Part shown: positions 1 through 5,648 of the stretch, piece after piece | How positions within the stretch are numbered: the first letter of the stretch is position 1 | How the letters are laid out: each line of letters starts with the position of its first letter | NCBI GenBank assembly: GCA_003553895.1 | Contig: PWFM01000049.1 | Coordinates: forward strand, 1 to 5,648 | Source: Syntrophomonadaceae bacterium | GTDB lineage: Bacteria; Bacillota; Dethiobacteria; DTU022 | Direction of reading: 5' to 3' | Length of the DNA stretch: 5,648 bases | The notes under the pieces: generated by a model | Database searches by the model: none | What the model was told of the DNA's origin: nothing | The model's input: only the letters and a program-made list of their open reading frames with translations | Program-made: the position numbers and the translations under genes

Positions 1-233
1 GGGACGGGCAGTGGGGGCCCGGACGCAATCGCGTTGCACTGTGGCCGTGGCAAGTCGGAGCATTGTCGGGGGCTGGACTCAGAGTCTATCTGCTGGAGCT
101 CTCCCCGGAAGGCGGGGTGCGTCTGTTCCTCGAACCGATCGACCCCCGTTCTGGCGTGCCAACCGAAATCATGCTGATGCCCCACGAGTCGATCGACAGC
201 GAAGGCATCCACCTGCGTAATCTCGGTTGGTAA
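1..233 (+). CDS. C-terminal end of an unidentified protein (5' partial)
   Basis: An open frame enters from the left edge (first full codon at 3) and runs 76 codons to TAA at 231-233 without a stop. Third codon positions are mostly G or C, and the translation looks like an ordinary folded protein end: a strand-like segment GLRVYLLELSPEGGVRLFLE, then PIDPRSGVPTEIMLMPHESI, ending in LRNLGW. No membrane segment or signature motif is visible, and I do not recognise the family. An overlapping frame with an ATG at 11 gives an arginine-rich, low-quality translation and is a shadow. The gene probably belongs to the backbone that precedes the accessory region. GC-rich dyads follow the stop (for example CCCGG at 239-243 with CCGGG at 253-257) but lack a T tract, so a terminator is not claimed. 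Confidence 0.7.
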   Translation, partial: DGQWGPGRNRVALWPWQVGALSGAGLRVYLLELSPEGGVRLFLEPIDPRSGVPTEIMLMPHESIDSEGIHLRNLGW

Positions 234-316
234 GCCGACCCGGTCGTCTGGGCCGGGGCCAGCGAGCCGGGCCGATCAAGGTGATCCGGTTGTAGCCAGA
301 CGCCTGAGCTCCGAAT

Positions 317-443
317 CGAAACATAAACCGTTCAATTCTGTGGGTTAAATGGCCTGAAGTTTTGGAGCTTCAGATCAATGCTTCGCACTGAGGGCAGAGA
401 GGCGAGGGTGACCAGTTCCTTTGTATCGGGTGCGAAACATAAA
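317..443. repeat. Pair of 11-bp direct repeats in a non-coding gap
   Basis: CGAAACATAAA occurs at 317-327 and again at 433-443. The 105 bases between hold no gene, only a small dyad (CTGAAG 354-359 with CTTCAG 368-373). The repeat lies downstream of the first gene and of the 3' end of the minus-strand small gene. It could be a footprint of an excised element or a chance similarity; I cannot tell which. Confidence 0.4.
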
Positions 444-468
444 TTCAAGATGCGCCGTGTTTTCGGCA

Positions 469-678
469 TCAATTCGGACGCGTAGGGCGCCTATAGAGGA
501 ATTTAGCACCGAGCTTCAATAAAAATAGTAGGCCAACGAGCGCTATGAATAGGCTGTAGAAAGAAACCTCAAAATACACTGCTGCCGCAATCGATATGAC
601 AAAAATTGCGATGGTGACGGCAGGCCCAGCGAAGACCGCCACTATGAAGAAGGCAATCGCATAAATTATTAAGGTCAT
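469..678 (-). CDS. Small hydrophobic membrane protein, 69 aa
   Basis: The ORF starts at ATG 678-676 and stops at TGA 471-469. AGAGGA, on the minus strand at 694-689, sits 10 bases before the ATG as a plausible ribosome binding site. Almost the whole protein is hydrophobic: roughly residues 3-36 could form one long or two short membrane segments, and 37-56 (EVSFYSLFIALVGLLFLL) another. The tail KLGAKFLYRRPTRPN is positively charged, predicting a cytoplasmic C-terminus. There is no signal-peptidase site or catalytic motif. The gene lies in an AT-rich patch unlike the GC-rich flanks, which suggests acquired DNA. It is divergent from the transposase remnant and convergent with the first gene. Just past the stop a short dyad (GCCG/CGGC around 452-468) could help end transcription, but it is weak. 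The family is not recognised; a toxin-like or accessory membrane peptide is possible but unsupported. Confidence 0.55.
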   Translation of the reverse strand: MTLIIYAIAFFIVAVFAGPAVTIAIFVISIAAAVYFEVSFYSLFIALVGLLFLLKLGAKFLYRRPTRPN

Positions 679-702
679 TGCTGATTAATCCTCTGCTGCG
701 CA

Positions 703-711
703 AGCATACCA
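703..711 (-). promoter_or_regulatory. Possible extended -10 element for the 69-aa gene
   Basis: Read on the minus strand, TGGTATGCT has the TG-n-hexamer form of an extended -10 box and matches TATAAT at four of six positions. It lies about 25 bases before the small gene's ATG, leaving room for the AGAGGA ribosome binding site in a short leader. No convincing -35 hexamer is found at the right spacing. This is a weak call. Confidence 0.22.
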
Positions 712-803
712 GAAAAAGCATTGCTGATACGGTGCAAAGGCGGCCGGGATATAATTGATGATTTCTGAGATATGCGTTTTGTGAATCATGAAACAGACCC
801 GCA

Positions 804-813
804 CCCCCCCCCC
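804..813. repeat. C10 homopolymer tract
   Basis: Ten consecutive C residues lie in the gap between the start of the 69-aa minus-strand gene and the transposase remnant. ACAGA (793-797) and TCTGT (814-818) flank the tract and could pair across it. The gap (679-886) otherwise holds no gene on either strand. Such tracts are prone to slippage in replication and sequencing. No gene reads through it, so phase variation is not indicated. Confidence 0.6.
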
Positions 814-886
814 TCTGTCAGCATAGAAGTCCGCTGGATCTTCAACAGTAAACTTAACCCTTGAGGGGGCGGAGAGAGAGGATGGA

Positions 887-1170
887 ATGCCACGGTACAG
901 CGAAGAGTTCAAAGCCAAGGTGGTCGAGAAGATGATGCCGCCCAATGCCTGTAGGGTAGCCGATGTGCATCGGGGGGCGGGGATTTCGAAAGCCACCCCG
1001 GATGCCTGGCACCGAGAGTTCTAGACCCGGGGTGAACCGTGAACGGCCGCACCAGGACACCAAAGTCCTGGAGTTGCCGGGATAAACTCGCGGTGGTCAT
1101 CGGGCCGCATCTATGAATGAGCAGTCGCTCTCGGAGTACTGCCGGCGCAAGGGGCCGGTATTTCCAGCAT
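887..1170 (+). pseudogene. Decayed IS3-type transposase OrfA (helix-turn-helix) remnant
   Basis: ATG at 887 opens a 45-codon frame beginning MPRYSEEFKAKVVEKMMPPN, continuing RVADVHRGAGISKAT and AWHREF, and ending at TAG 1022-1024. This is the N-terminal helix-turn-helix typical of OrfA from IS3-like elements. The similarity continues in a second frame around 1060-1101 (SWSCRDKLAVVI) and in a third from 1107 (ASMNEQSLSEYCRRKG), matching the conserved DKLAVVIETA...LNE..LSEYCR..KGLYPEQ stretch I recall for this family. The jump near 1102-1107 fits a one-base deletion, and a further shift occurs after KG near 1155. At least one premature stop and two or three frameshifts make it non-functional. 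No OrfB with a DDE domain follows and no terminal inverted repeats were recognised, so this is a fragment of an old insertion. Family resemblance is from memory. Confidence 0.78.
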
Positions 1171-1198
1171 GATCCGTCGATCCATCCCAGCAGCCTGA

Positions 1199-1381
1199 GC
1201 CCATACCGGACCCGGCTGGTTCCGGCGGGGCCGCGAGGAGTTGCTGCGCCGGACGATCGTGGCTGGCATGGCCGAAGAGGTGATCCGGAAACGGGACTTG
1301 ATCGCGGTGTTGGGGGACACGACGGTGATGGAGAAGGCGATCACCTATCGGTCGATGATAGACAGGTTCGCGAAACGAGAC
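1199..1381 (+). pseudogene. Coding-like fragment of unknown origin
   Basis: The frame following TGA 1196-1198 reads GWFRRGREELLRRTIVAGMA, then EEVIRKRDLIAVLGDTTVME and KAITYRSMIDRFAKRDG. Its third codon positions are dominated by G and C and it is rich in charged, helix-forming residues, as in a real protein. Beyond about 1381 the same frame stays open to 1618, but the translation becomes irregular (Cys- and Arg-rich) and the codon bias fades, so the genuine segment probably ends there. There is no ATG with a good ribosome binding site; the only upstream options are a TTG at 1241 or later starts. I read it as an internal or terminal piece of a destroyed gene adjoining the transposase remnant. 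I do not recognise the parent family. A short intact gene is the less likely alternative. Confidence 0.35.
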
Positions 1382-2146
1382 GGATCGCTCATCGCTTTTC
1401 GCTTTGGATGCGTCAGAAATCTCGTGGGCTACTGCGTCACAGAGCGCAACGTTGCAAGCGAACACGCGTGCAGATACGGGGCTCCGGTCGGCGTTCCCTA
1501 CAAGTGTGGCACTGACAGGGGCGCCGAAGACTCGGCGGCTTTACGGGCGCGGGGCCCAAACCGAGCTGGCCGCAGCGCTCCGGTTCGAGGTTCTGGAGTG
1601 CCGCCGCTAAGATGGTGATGCTCCTGAGCCGGTAATGACCACGTGTCTCCAGGGATCTTGCGGCGCCGCGCGCGAGGACTGGCATCCCTAGCTGGCTTCG
1701 GTGTGCGAGCACCTGCCCATTGTCTGGCCGCTTGGCCAAGATGATGGCGTCATCCATGAAAGGACTGGGTACGACATCGACGCGGACCCGTATGCAAACG
1801 ACAATTCTGTCCCGGAGAGAAATCGGGTCTGCAACGCTATACTCGTTCATGGATCGCGTGTTTTCGTCGACCGGTTGCCGACGAAGGGTCTTGGTGGCGG
1901 AATCCACCACCGATGCGCTGCTTCCGGCGCAGAAATTTCGACGAAAACGGTGCCTTTTCTGGTCGGCCAACATATTATGCAGTTGACGATCTCCAGCCCT
2001 CGTTCGAATCCTCGGTCCACCATGAGTCAGCGTGATGAACGAGAGAGACTATGCGCCGCAATCGTAGGATCCGAGTAGCTGTGAGCCTAATGTTTCGCCG
2101 TAGATCTGCGATTGGCCGATAGTGCAATCATGCATTGGGGATTGCG
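1382..2146. other. Degraded sequence without a convincing gene
   Basis: Several open frames cross this stretch on both strands (notably minus 1437-1973 and plus 1701-2078), but none combines a ribosome binding site, steady codon bias and a protein-like translation. In the plus frame from 1701, residues such as TGYDIDADPYANDN and NRVCNAILVHGSRVFVD faintly resemble part of the Dop/PafA carboxylate-amine ligase family; the match breaks immediately after FVD. The region reads as accumulated gene debris upstream of the membrane-protein gene. No promoter that I would defend is visible before 2147. Confidence 0.45.
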
Positions 2147-3997
2147 ATGAATACCCTAACCAGTACTGGAATTCCATGGAGCCGTATCGGTCTCCTCGTG
2201 CTCGGGCTCGTGGGGATTACAGCGGTTCTCTCTGGCTTACCCCAGGCCGAGGGCGTACTGCTGCCAGCGGCCTCTTTGTTACTCATATCAATACCTGCGG
2301 GAATATTTCTCACGTATGTCGCAACGCTACGGCGAATCCACCGGCTTGCAACATGGTCTGATCAGTCTCTGTTGATCAGATTTTTCTCAGGGCCTTGGCT
2401 TCGCTTTGTCTGGGGACTCGTTGGCTTGGCCCTCGTTGCCGTTTTTATCGGACTGCGCTTGGCTGTAATAAATATTCTGGATGCGTCGCTCATTCTAGTA
2501 GGCGTTCTTGTCTTCATATTTTTATGGTCCTTCTTCGGAGACCGGCTTCGATCGCAATGGCGACATCCGTTCCGGGATGGGTTCGCCCTATCCTTGGCCG
2601 CGCTCATTACTGCGCTGCTGATGTCGGTTATTGATCCCGGCTTGCGGCTTATCTTTCTCGATCACGGGCCATACAGCCATTGCTTTTCGGCTGTGGAGCA
2701 GCTTCGAGATCGCGGCTCGCAGTTTGGTCAGAGTCACCTCAGTATGTTCATGAGCGACTGGGCGATGCATTGGGTCGCATGCGAGCGCTTCGTTCTCTGG
2801 CAAGTCGGTCAGGCACCCAATTTTCTGTGGCCCGCCTTGGGTCTGATGATGTTGGCTCTAACCAAGTTCGGTTTCTATTTGTTGGTTGCTTTAACTGCCG
2901 CAGCGTTTTTTGTTCCAAAATCTGAATACGCGAGAATCCTTCTTCCAGCGAAAGATGTGGTGGCCTCGCCGGTGCTTACCAGCGGTAAAATCATGTCGGC
3001 CAGCATGATTTTAACGGTTTTGCTTCTGTTCGCATTGCTGCCTTTAGTGGCAGTTATGGAGTCCGTACTTAAACAGCATGCGCCCGAAGAGCCCGTTTCG
3101 CGCCTAGTCGAGCAAATTGGAGACTCGTTTTATAAGCGCGGAACCATCGAAGAGATCGAGCGGGCGCGCCTAGAATTTCTCCTGATGGAAAAGGAATTTC
3201 GGGTCCAACTGGACCGCGCATTAGATGAAGGCTTTCTAGTGATGCGCTCGAATGTGGAGGCCTATCTTGATTGGTATTATAGTCTGCCTGGCGAATGGCT
3301 ACGAATCGGGTCCCTTTTGGTTGGCGGACTGGAGTCTCAATTAACGAGGCGGATCGCAGGCGCATTGGAGCAGAACGACCCGTTCGGCGAATTTGAAAAC
3401 GTCATCGAGAAGTTCGAGGTAGAGCGGGATGTGTGGACAACGGAATTCATAGTACAGGTGAATGCAATCTTGGACCGAAATAGGATGCCCAAGGTCGACG
3501 GAGAGAAAGTCAGCGTAGTAGAAGCCCTCGAACTGGAATCTGCTTTCGACTTGTCGCAGGAATTTCAAATGACCACGGTCTCCCAGCGTTTGGGAATTAG
3601 TGCGGGAGCGATGGGAATAGGGAGTATTGTGGCCGCTGTCGTTACGCGGCAAGTGTTGGCAAATCTAGCATCACAAGGGGTTATTCGGGGGGCTAGCATG
3701 GCCATAGTGCGAGTGTTGGGGACTCGCGTGGTGGCTTGGGGGACCGGTGCAGCAGGAGGCGCTGCTGCTGGTGCTGGTGCTGGCTCAGTCGTTCCAGGGA
3801 TCGGTAACGCGGTTGGAGCTGTGGCGGGCGGGATTGTTGGGGGCATAGGCGTTGGGGTTGGAGCGGAATACCTAATGCTCAAACTTGAGGAGCGCTTCAA
3901 GCGGGAGGAACATCGAGCGCATATATTGAGGGCAATAGATCAAGCGGAAATGGATTTACGCGAGATGCTGGCGCCGATTCTGGAAGGCTCGGAGTAG
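2147..3997 (+). CDS. Multi-pass membrane protein with DWYYSL domain and glycine-zipper C-terminus, 616 aa
   Basis: I chose ATG 2147 because GGGG at 2137-2140 sits six bases upstream; a TTG at 2135 would add four residues and is less likely. The gene ends in tandem TAG codons (3995-4000). Predicted membrane segments lie near residues 13-31, 36-61, 84-104, 112-131, 145-171, 226-256 and 282-304. Basic loops at 62-66, 132-143 and 258-269 put those loops in the cytoplasm, so residues 172-225 (with Cys179 and Cys212, a possible disulfide) and everything after 305 would be periplasmic. Residues 305-480 form a charged, mostly helical domain containing YLDWYYSL at 373-380. Residues 483-575 are hydrophobic and rich in Gly and Ala, with many GxxxG spacings (for example GGAAAGAGAG at 537-546, GGIVGGIGVGVG at 561-572), as in glycine zippers that pack or insert in membranes. 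A charged helix (576-606) ends the protein. It resembles, from memory, an uncharacterised proteobacterial family. Biochemical function is unknown; a pore or membrane-remodelling role is inference. Confidence 0.88.
   Translation: MNTLTSTGIPWSRIGLLVLGLVGITAVLSGLPQAEGVLLPAASLLLISIPAGIFLTYVATLRRIHRLATWSDQSLLIRFFSGPWLRFVWGLVGLALVAVFIGLRLAVINILDASLILVGVLVFIFLWSFFGDRLRSQWRHPFRDGFALSLAALITALLMSVIDPGLRLIFLDHGPYSHCFSAVEQLRDRGSQFGQSHLSMFMSDWAMHWVACERFVLWQVGQAPNFLWPALGLMMLALTKFGFYLLVALTAAAFFVPKSEYARILLPAKDVVASPVLTSGKIMSASMILTVLLLFALLPLVAVMESVLKQHAPEEPVSRLVEQIGDSFYKRGTIEEIERARLEFLLMEKEFRVQLDRALDEGFLVMRSNVEAYLDWYYSLPGEWLRIGSLLVGGLESQLTRRIAGALEQNDPFGEFENVIEKFEVERDVWTTEFIVQVNAILDRNRMPKVDGEKVSVVEALELESAFDLSQEFQMTTVSQRLGISAGAMGIGSIVAAVVTRQVLANLASQGVIRGASMAIVRVLGTRVVAWGTGAAGGAAAGAGAGSVVPGIGNAVGAVAGGIVGGIGVGVGAEYLMLKLEERFKREEHRAHILRAIDQAEMDLREMLAPILEGSE
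2357..2385 (+). terminator. Terminator-like hairpin inside the 616-aa gene
   Basis: TCTGATCA (2357-2364) and TGATCAGA (2373-2380) are a perfect 8-bp inverted repeat with an 8-base loop, followed directly by TTTTT (2381-2385). This is the layout of an intrinsic terminator, placed about 70 codons into the open frame. The stem is only about half GC and so modest in strength. It may be a chance arrangement over codons WSDQSLLIRFF, or may reduce full-length transcription when translation stalls. Confidence 0.25.
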
Positions 3998-4331
3998 TAG
4001 TGGCCGAGTGCTTTAATGTGATCCAAGGGCGTGTGATGCTTTCAGAAGGTTGAGCAGTCTCGGGTCCTTGGTCCGATCGGGCAGTATTGCGGTCCGCGGG
4101 ATTTCAAGTATTTCGCGTGATACCCGTGTGGGAGAGAAGAGATGGAAGGTCAACATGGCCGACAGGGGGCGACCCGATACAAGCGGGTGGGATGAGTAAC
4201 CAGGGGCGGGTCGGACGATACATCTGGGCTTGAGCCGATGGGCGAGGTTTGGCTAGGCGAGTCTCGTTTATGAACAACACACTCGCAGGGCGCGCTGAGA
4301 CGAAAGAATGGTTCGGTGGTGGGAGTAAAAG
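3998..4331. other. Intergenic stretch with no recognised gene
   Basis: I find no credible coding frame, RNA gene or strong terminator here after the tandem TAG stops. A 17-codon frame at ATG 4141 follows a purine-rich stretch (GGGAGAGAAGAG) but is too short and featureless to call. The last bases include GGGAG at 4321-4325, a possible ribosome binding site for the doubtful ORF that starts at 4332. Confidence 0.5.
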
Positions 4332-4757
4332 GTGACCGACGTGGCAGGGGTATGGGTTTTCAATGAGGCACGCTCAATAAAGGTTGAGTTCAGACCACAT
4401 CCTTGCTTCGACGTCAGGGTGCTATGTGGCCAGATAGCGGCTTCCTCGGAATGGGTTGGCACTGTTCACTGCGGCGAGTTGCCGGGGCCTAGCGCCTTCA
4501 TAATCGGCTGCCATCAGGAGACCCGGAGAGGCGCTTGGTGCGAGTCCCGGCATTTCGCAGAGGCACGCCGGGACCCTTCCTGTGACGTTGATCTGAGACG
4601 CGCCAGCAATGCGACCGCACTCACTACTGGACTCCCGGTGTATTGGATTCTGCGCTTAGTCGCCCTTGCGCCCCGGGTGAATCGCCAGTTCGTGTTGGCC
4701 ACACTGACGCAGAGACCTCCAATCAGTTTGGTGCGCTGCCGTGGATACAGAACCTGA
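4332..4757 (+). CDS. Doubtful hypothetical protein, 141 aa
   Basis: In favour: GTG 4332 has GGGAG six bases upstream (4321-4325), the frame stays open to TGA 4755-4757, and it ends 24 bases before the next gene's ATG, as expected in an operon. Against: the translation is rich in Cys, Arg and Trp, has no hydrophobic core pattern, signal peptide or motif I recognise, and its codon bias is weaker than that of its neighbours, particularly in the second half. A minus-strand frame (4514-4861) overlaps it and is no better. If real, it would encode a soluble protein of about 15 kDa between the two membrane proteins. It could equally be non-coding debris. Confidence 0.28.
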   Translation: MTDVAGVWVFNEARSIKVEFRPHPCFDVRVLCGQIAASSEWVGTVHCGELPGPSAFIIGCHQETRRGAWCESRHFAEARRDPSCDVDLRRASNATALTTGLPVYWILRLVALAPRVNRQFVLATLTQRPPISLVRCRGYRT

Positions 4758-4769
4758 GCGCGTGCGGGC

Positions 4770-4775
4770 GGAGGA
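4770..4775 (+). promoter_or_regulatory. Strong ribosome binding site that supports the 4782 start
   Basis: GGAGGA lies six bases before ATG 4782, near-ideal spacing and sequence. A second GGAGGA at 4789-4794 lies 11 bases before GTG 4806, an alternative in-frame start giving a protein beginning MSLFEVNT. The better spacing and ATG codon favour 4782. The second start remains possible because the MVWRKGGA extension is charged and precedes the family-like part. Confidence 0.5.
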
Positions 4776-4781
4776 CCTGCG

Positions 4782-5174
4782 ATGGTCTGGAGGAAAGGCG
4801 GCGCCGTGTCATTGTTTGAGGTGAATACCGTGCTCGGGCTTCCACCCAGATTCGTGGCCACTCACTGGTTTTTTGGTGTAATGATCGCCGTGTTATCAGT
4901 TAATCTGGTAACGGAAGGGCCAGAGGACATCGACGCGGCCTTGATCCTGCTTGCTACCATGAATACGCTGGTCTACCCGTACGCGAGATTTCTGTATTCC
5001 TGGGTGGCAATGTTCTTTTTGAATGACCGTAAGATGGTCTTCCACGGGAGATGGATCTTGCTTCGGTTCGTCTATGTTTTTGCCGTCGCAGTAATGTTAT
5101 GGTCGCTCTCGGTTCTTCTGGCGCCGATTGGCATGCTTGTCCGGTATACCACCAAGGGCAGCTCGCGATCTTAG
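4782..5174 (+). CDS. Small multi-pass inner-membrane protein, 130 aa
   Basis: The protein runs from ATG 4782 (or GTG 4806, 122 aa) to TAG 5172-5174. After a short N-terminus containing SLFEVNTVLGLPPRF, it has membrane segments at about residues 27-44, 52-66, 67-81 and 91-123, the last long enough for one or two passes. An acidic loop (TEGPEDID, 44-51) separates the first two. A conserved-looking YPYARFLY motif at 65-72 and a NDRKMVFHGR loop at 81-90 precede the final hydrophobic block, which ends APIGMLVRY and a basic tail. The YPY-RF-Y core followed by a hydrophobic LAPIG end recalls a family of uncharacterised small membrane proteins seen in gammaproteobacteria; this is from memory and no function is established. 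It lies on the same strand as the 616-aa membrane protein, 0.8 kb downstream. A partner or immunity-like role for it is speculation. Confidence 0.8.
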   Translation: MVWRKGGAVSLFEVNTVLGLPPRFVATHWFFGVMIAVLSVNLVTEGPEDIDAALILLATMNTLVYPYARFLYSWVAMFFLNDRKMVFHGRWILLRFVYVFAVAVMLWSLSVLLAPIGMLVRYTTKGSSRS

Positions 5175-5239
5175 GAACACGAGATCAGATGGCCCATTGA
5201 TTTTCCGTCTGGATGGAATTCAGTCCGGCTTCACGGCGA

Positions 5240-5310
5240 GGAGCGAAATAGGATTGCGGCGACCGCCCTAGGATGGGCTGCGCGCTCCTGATCCTCTAAG
5301 CTTTCGCTCC
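5240..5310. repeat. Composite inverted repeat downstream of the 130-aa gene
   Basis: GGAGCGAAA (5240-5248) is exactly complementary to TTTCGCTCC (5302-5310). Inside it AGGAT (5250-5254) pairs with ATCCT (5291-5295), and GCGG/CCGC (5256-5259 with 5263-5266) forms a small inner hairpin. The arms could fold into one long imperfect stem. There is no T tract on either side, so it is not a standard intrinsic terminator. It lies between convergent genes and could be a structured 3' end or a relic of a mobile-element end. Confidence 0.4.
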
Positions 5311-5415
5311 CCCGGGTTGACCGCGTTGGCGGAGTTTTCTGTGGCTGTCAAGCGAAATCGCAGGTGGCGGCTTTGGGCCGGTTCCGGGCACCGAAAGGCC
5401 GTCTTGCGCATTGCA

Positions 5416-5447
5416 GGCAGTGGGTTTTTCGTGTGAGCCCACCTGCC
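5416..5447. repeat. Inverted repeat between convergent genes
   Basis: GGCAGTGGG (5416-5424) pairs with CCCACCTGCC (5438-5447) with one bulged base, around a 13-base loop that contains TTTTT. It begins 20 bases past the stop codon of the minus-strand gene at the right edge, so it may shape that transcript's 3' end. No T run follows the stem on either strand, so termination is only a possibility. Confidence 0.35.
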
Positions 5448-5466
5448 GGCGTGACTCTGAACCGGC

Positions 5467-5648
5467 TCAGCCCCGCGTGATCGCCCGTATCGTCATCAGC
5501 AGCTGCACGTAGCCGTCCCGCGTCACGCCGGGGGGCAGGTCGACGCTGGCCAGCGCCCGGAACTCGGCCTCGGAGACCTGCAGCGCCTCCATAAGCCCCG
5601 TGTGCTCGGCAAGGTCCGCCAGGCCCTGCGGCAGGTCGCGCTCCCGGA
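5467..5648 (-). CDS. C-terminal end of an unidentified protein (5' partial, minus strand)
   Basis: Reading leftward from the right edge, 59 codons stay open to TGA at 5469-5467. The translation begins RERDLPQGLADLAEHTGLME, then ALQVSEAEFRALASVDLPPG, and ends YVQLLMTIRAITRG. Third codon positions are almost all G or C, clearly more so than in the membrane-protein genes, which marks this as backbone sequence. The residues suggest amphipathic helices with no membrane segment, metal-binding or catalytic motif. I do not recognise the family from this tail. It converges on the plus-strand module, with about 290 bases and two inverted repeats between. Confidence 0.75.
   Translation of the reverse strand, partial: RERDLPQGLADLAEHTGLMEALQVSEAEFRALASVDLPPGVTRDGYVQLLMTIRAITRG

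Noticed and set aside
354..373. CTGAAG/CTTCAG hairpin as a terminator
   Set aside because: The stem is only 6 bp and no T tract follows on either strand.
1097..1465. 122-codon minus-strand frame over the transposase remnant
   Set aside because: It is antisense to recognisable OrfA sequence and to the coding-like fragment; its His/Pro/Arg-rich translation is typical of a shadow.
1437..1973. 178-codon open frame on the minus strand
   Set aside because: The translation is Arg-rich and irregular, there is no ribosome binding site before its start, and it crosses sequence whose other strand is equally open; most likely chance.
2135..2146. TTG at 2135 as start of the large membrane protein
   Set aside because: ATG 2147 is in frame with GGGG at suitable spacing; TTG would overlap that site and has no better one upstream.
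3565..3900. 111-codon Pro/Ala/Thr-rich minus-strand frame
   Set aside because: It is the reverse complement of the Gly/Ala codons of the glycine-zipper region; low complexity explains the absence of stops.
4514..4861. 115-codon minus-strand frame
   Set aside because: It runs into the start of the 130-aa membrane gene on the opposite strand and has no ribosome binding site or protein-like pattern.
5186..5211. CAGATGG/CCGTCTG hairpin after the 130-aa gene as a terminator
   Set aside because: The stem contains a wobble pair and a 12-base loop and lacks a following T run.
1..5648. tRNA, rRNA or CRISPR array
   Set aside because: No cloverleaf-like segment, conserved rRNA sequence or regularly spaced repeat was seen on either strand.

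Overview
The window looks like a piece of a moderately to highly GC-rich proteobacterial chromosome. A gammaproteobacterium is my best guess, but nothing here fixes the taxon. Truncated, well-conserved genes with GC-rich third codon positions lie at both edges: the C-terminal end of a plus-strand gene at 1-233 and the C-terminal end of a minus-strand gene at 5467-5648. Between them is an accessory region of lower and uneven GC, made of gene remnants, a small AT-rich gene and a pair of membrane-protein genes.

Left part (234-2146). A 69-residue hydrophobic protein is encoded on the minus strand (469-678) in an AT-rich patch. It is followed by a decayed IS3-type transposase OrfA (887-1170, three reading frames needed) and by a short coding-like segment with no recognisable product (1199-1381). 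About 750 bases of degraded sequence follow, with no convincing gene. One stretch there (about 1701-1850) weakly resembles a segment of the Dop/PafA (Pup deamidase/ligase) family, but this is not secure.

Right part (2147-5174). The main intact gene is 2147-3997 (616 aa). It encodes a protein with about seven predicted membrane segments, a charged helical domain carrying a DWYYSL motif, and a strongly glycine/alanine-rich C-terminal hydrophobic stretch of the glycine-zipper kind. About 0.8 kb downstream on the same strand is a 130-aa multi-pass membrane protein (4782-5174) with a strong ribosome binding site. A doubtful 141-aa ORF (4332-4757) lies between them. From memory, both membrane proteins resemble uncharacterised proteobacterial families. 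The idea that they form one membrane-acting module is inference.

The window ends with an intergenic region (5175-5466) holding two inverted repeats, between the plus-strand module and the convergent minus-strand gene. I see no rRNA, tRNA, CRISPR array or intact mobile element.
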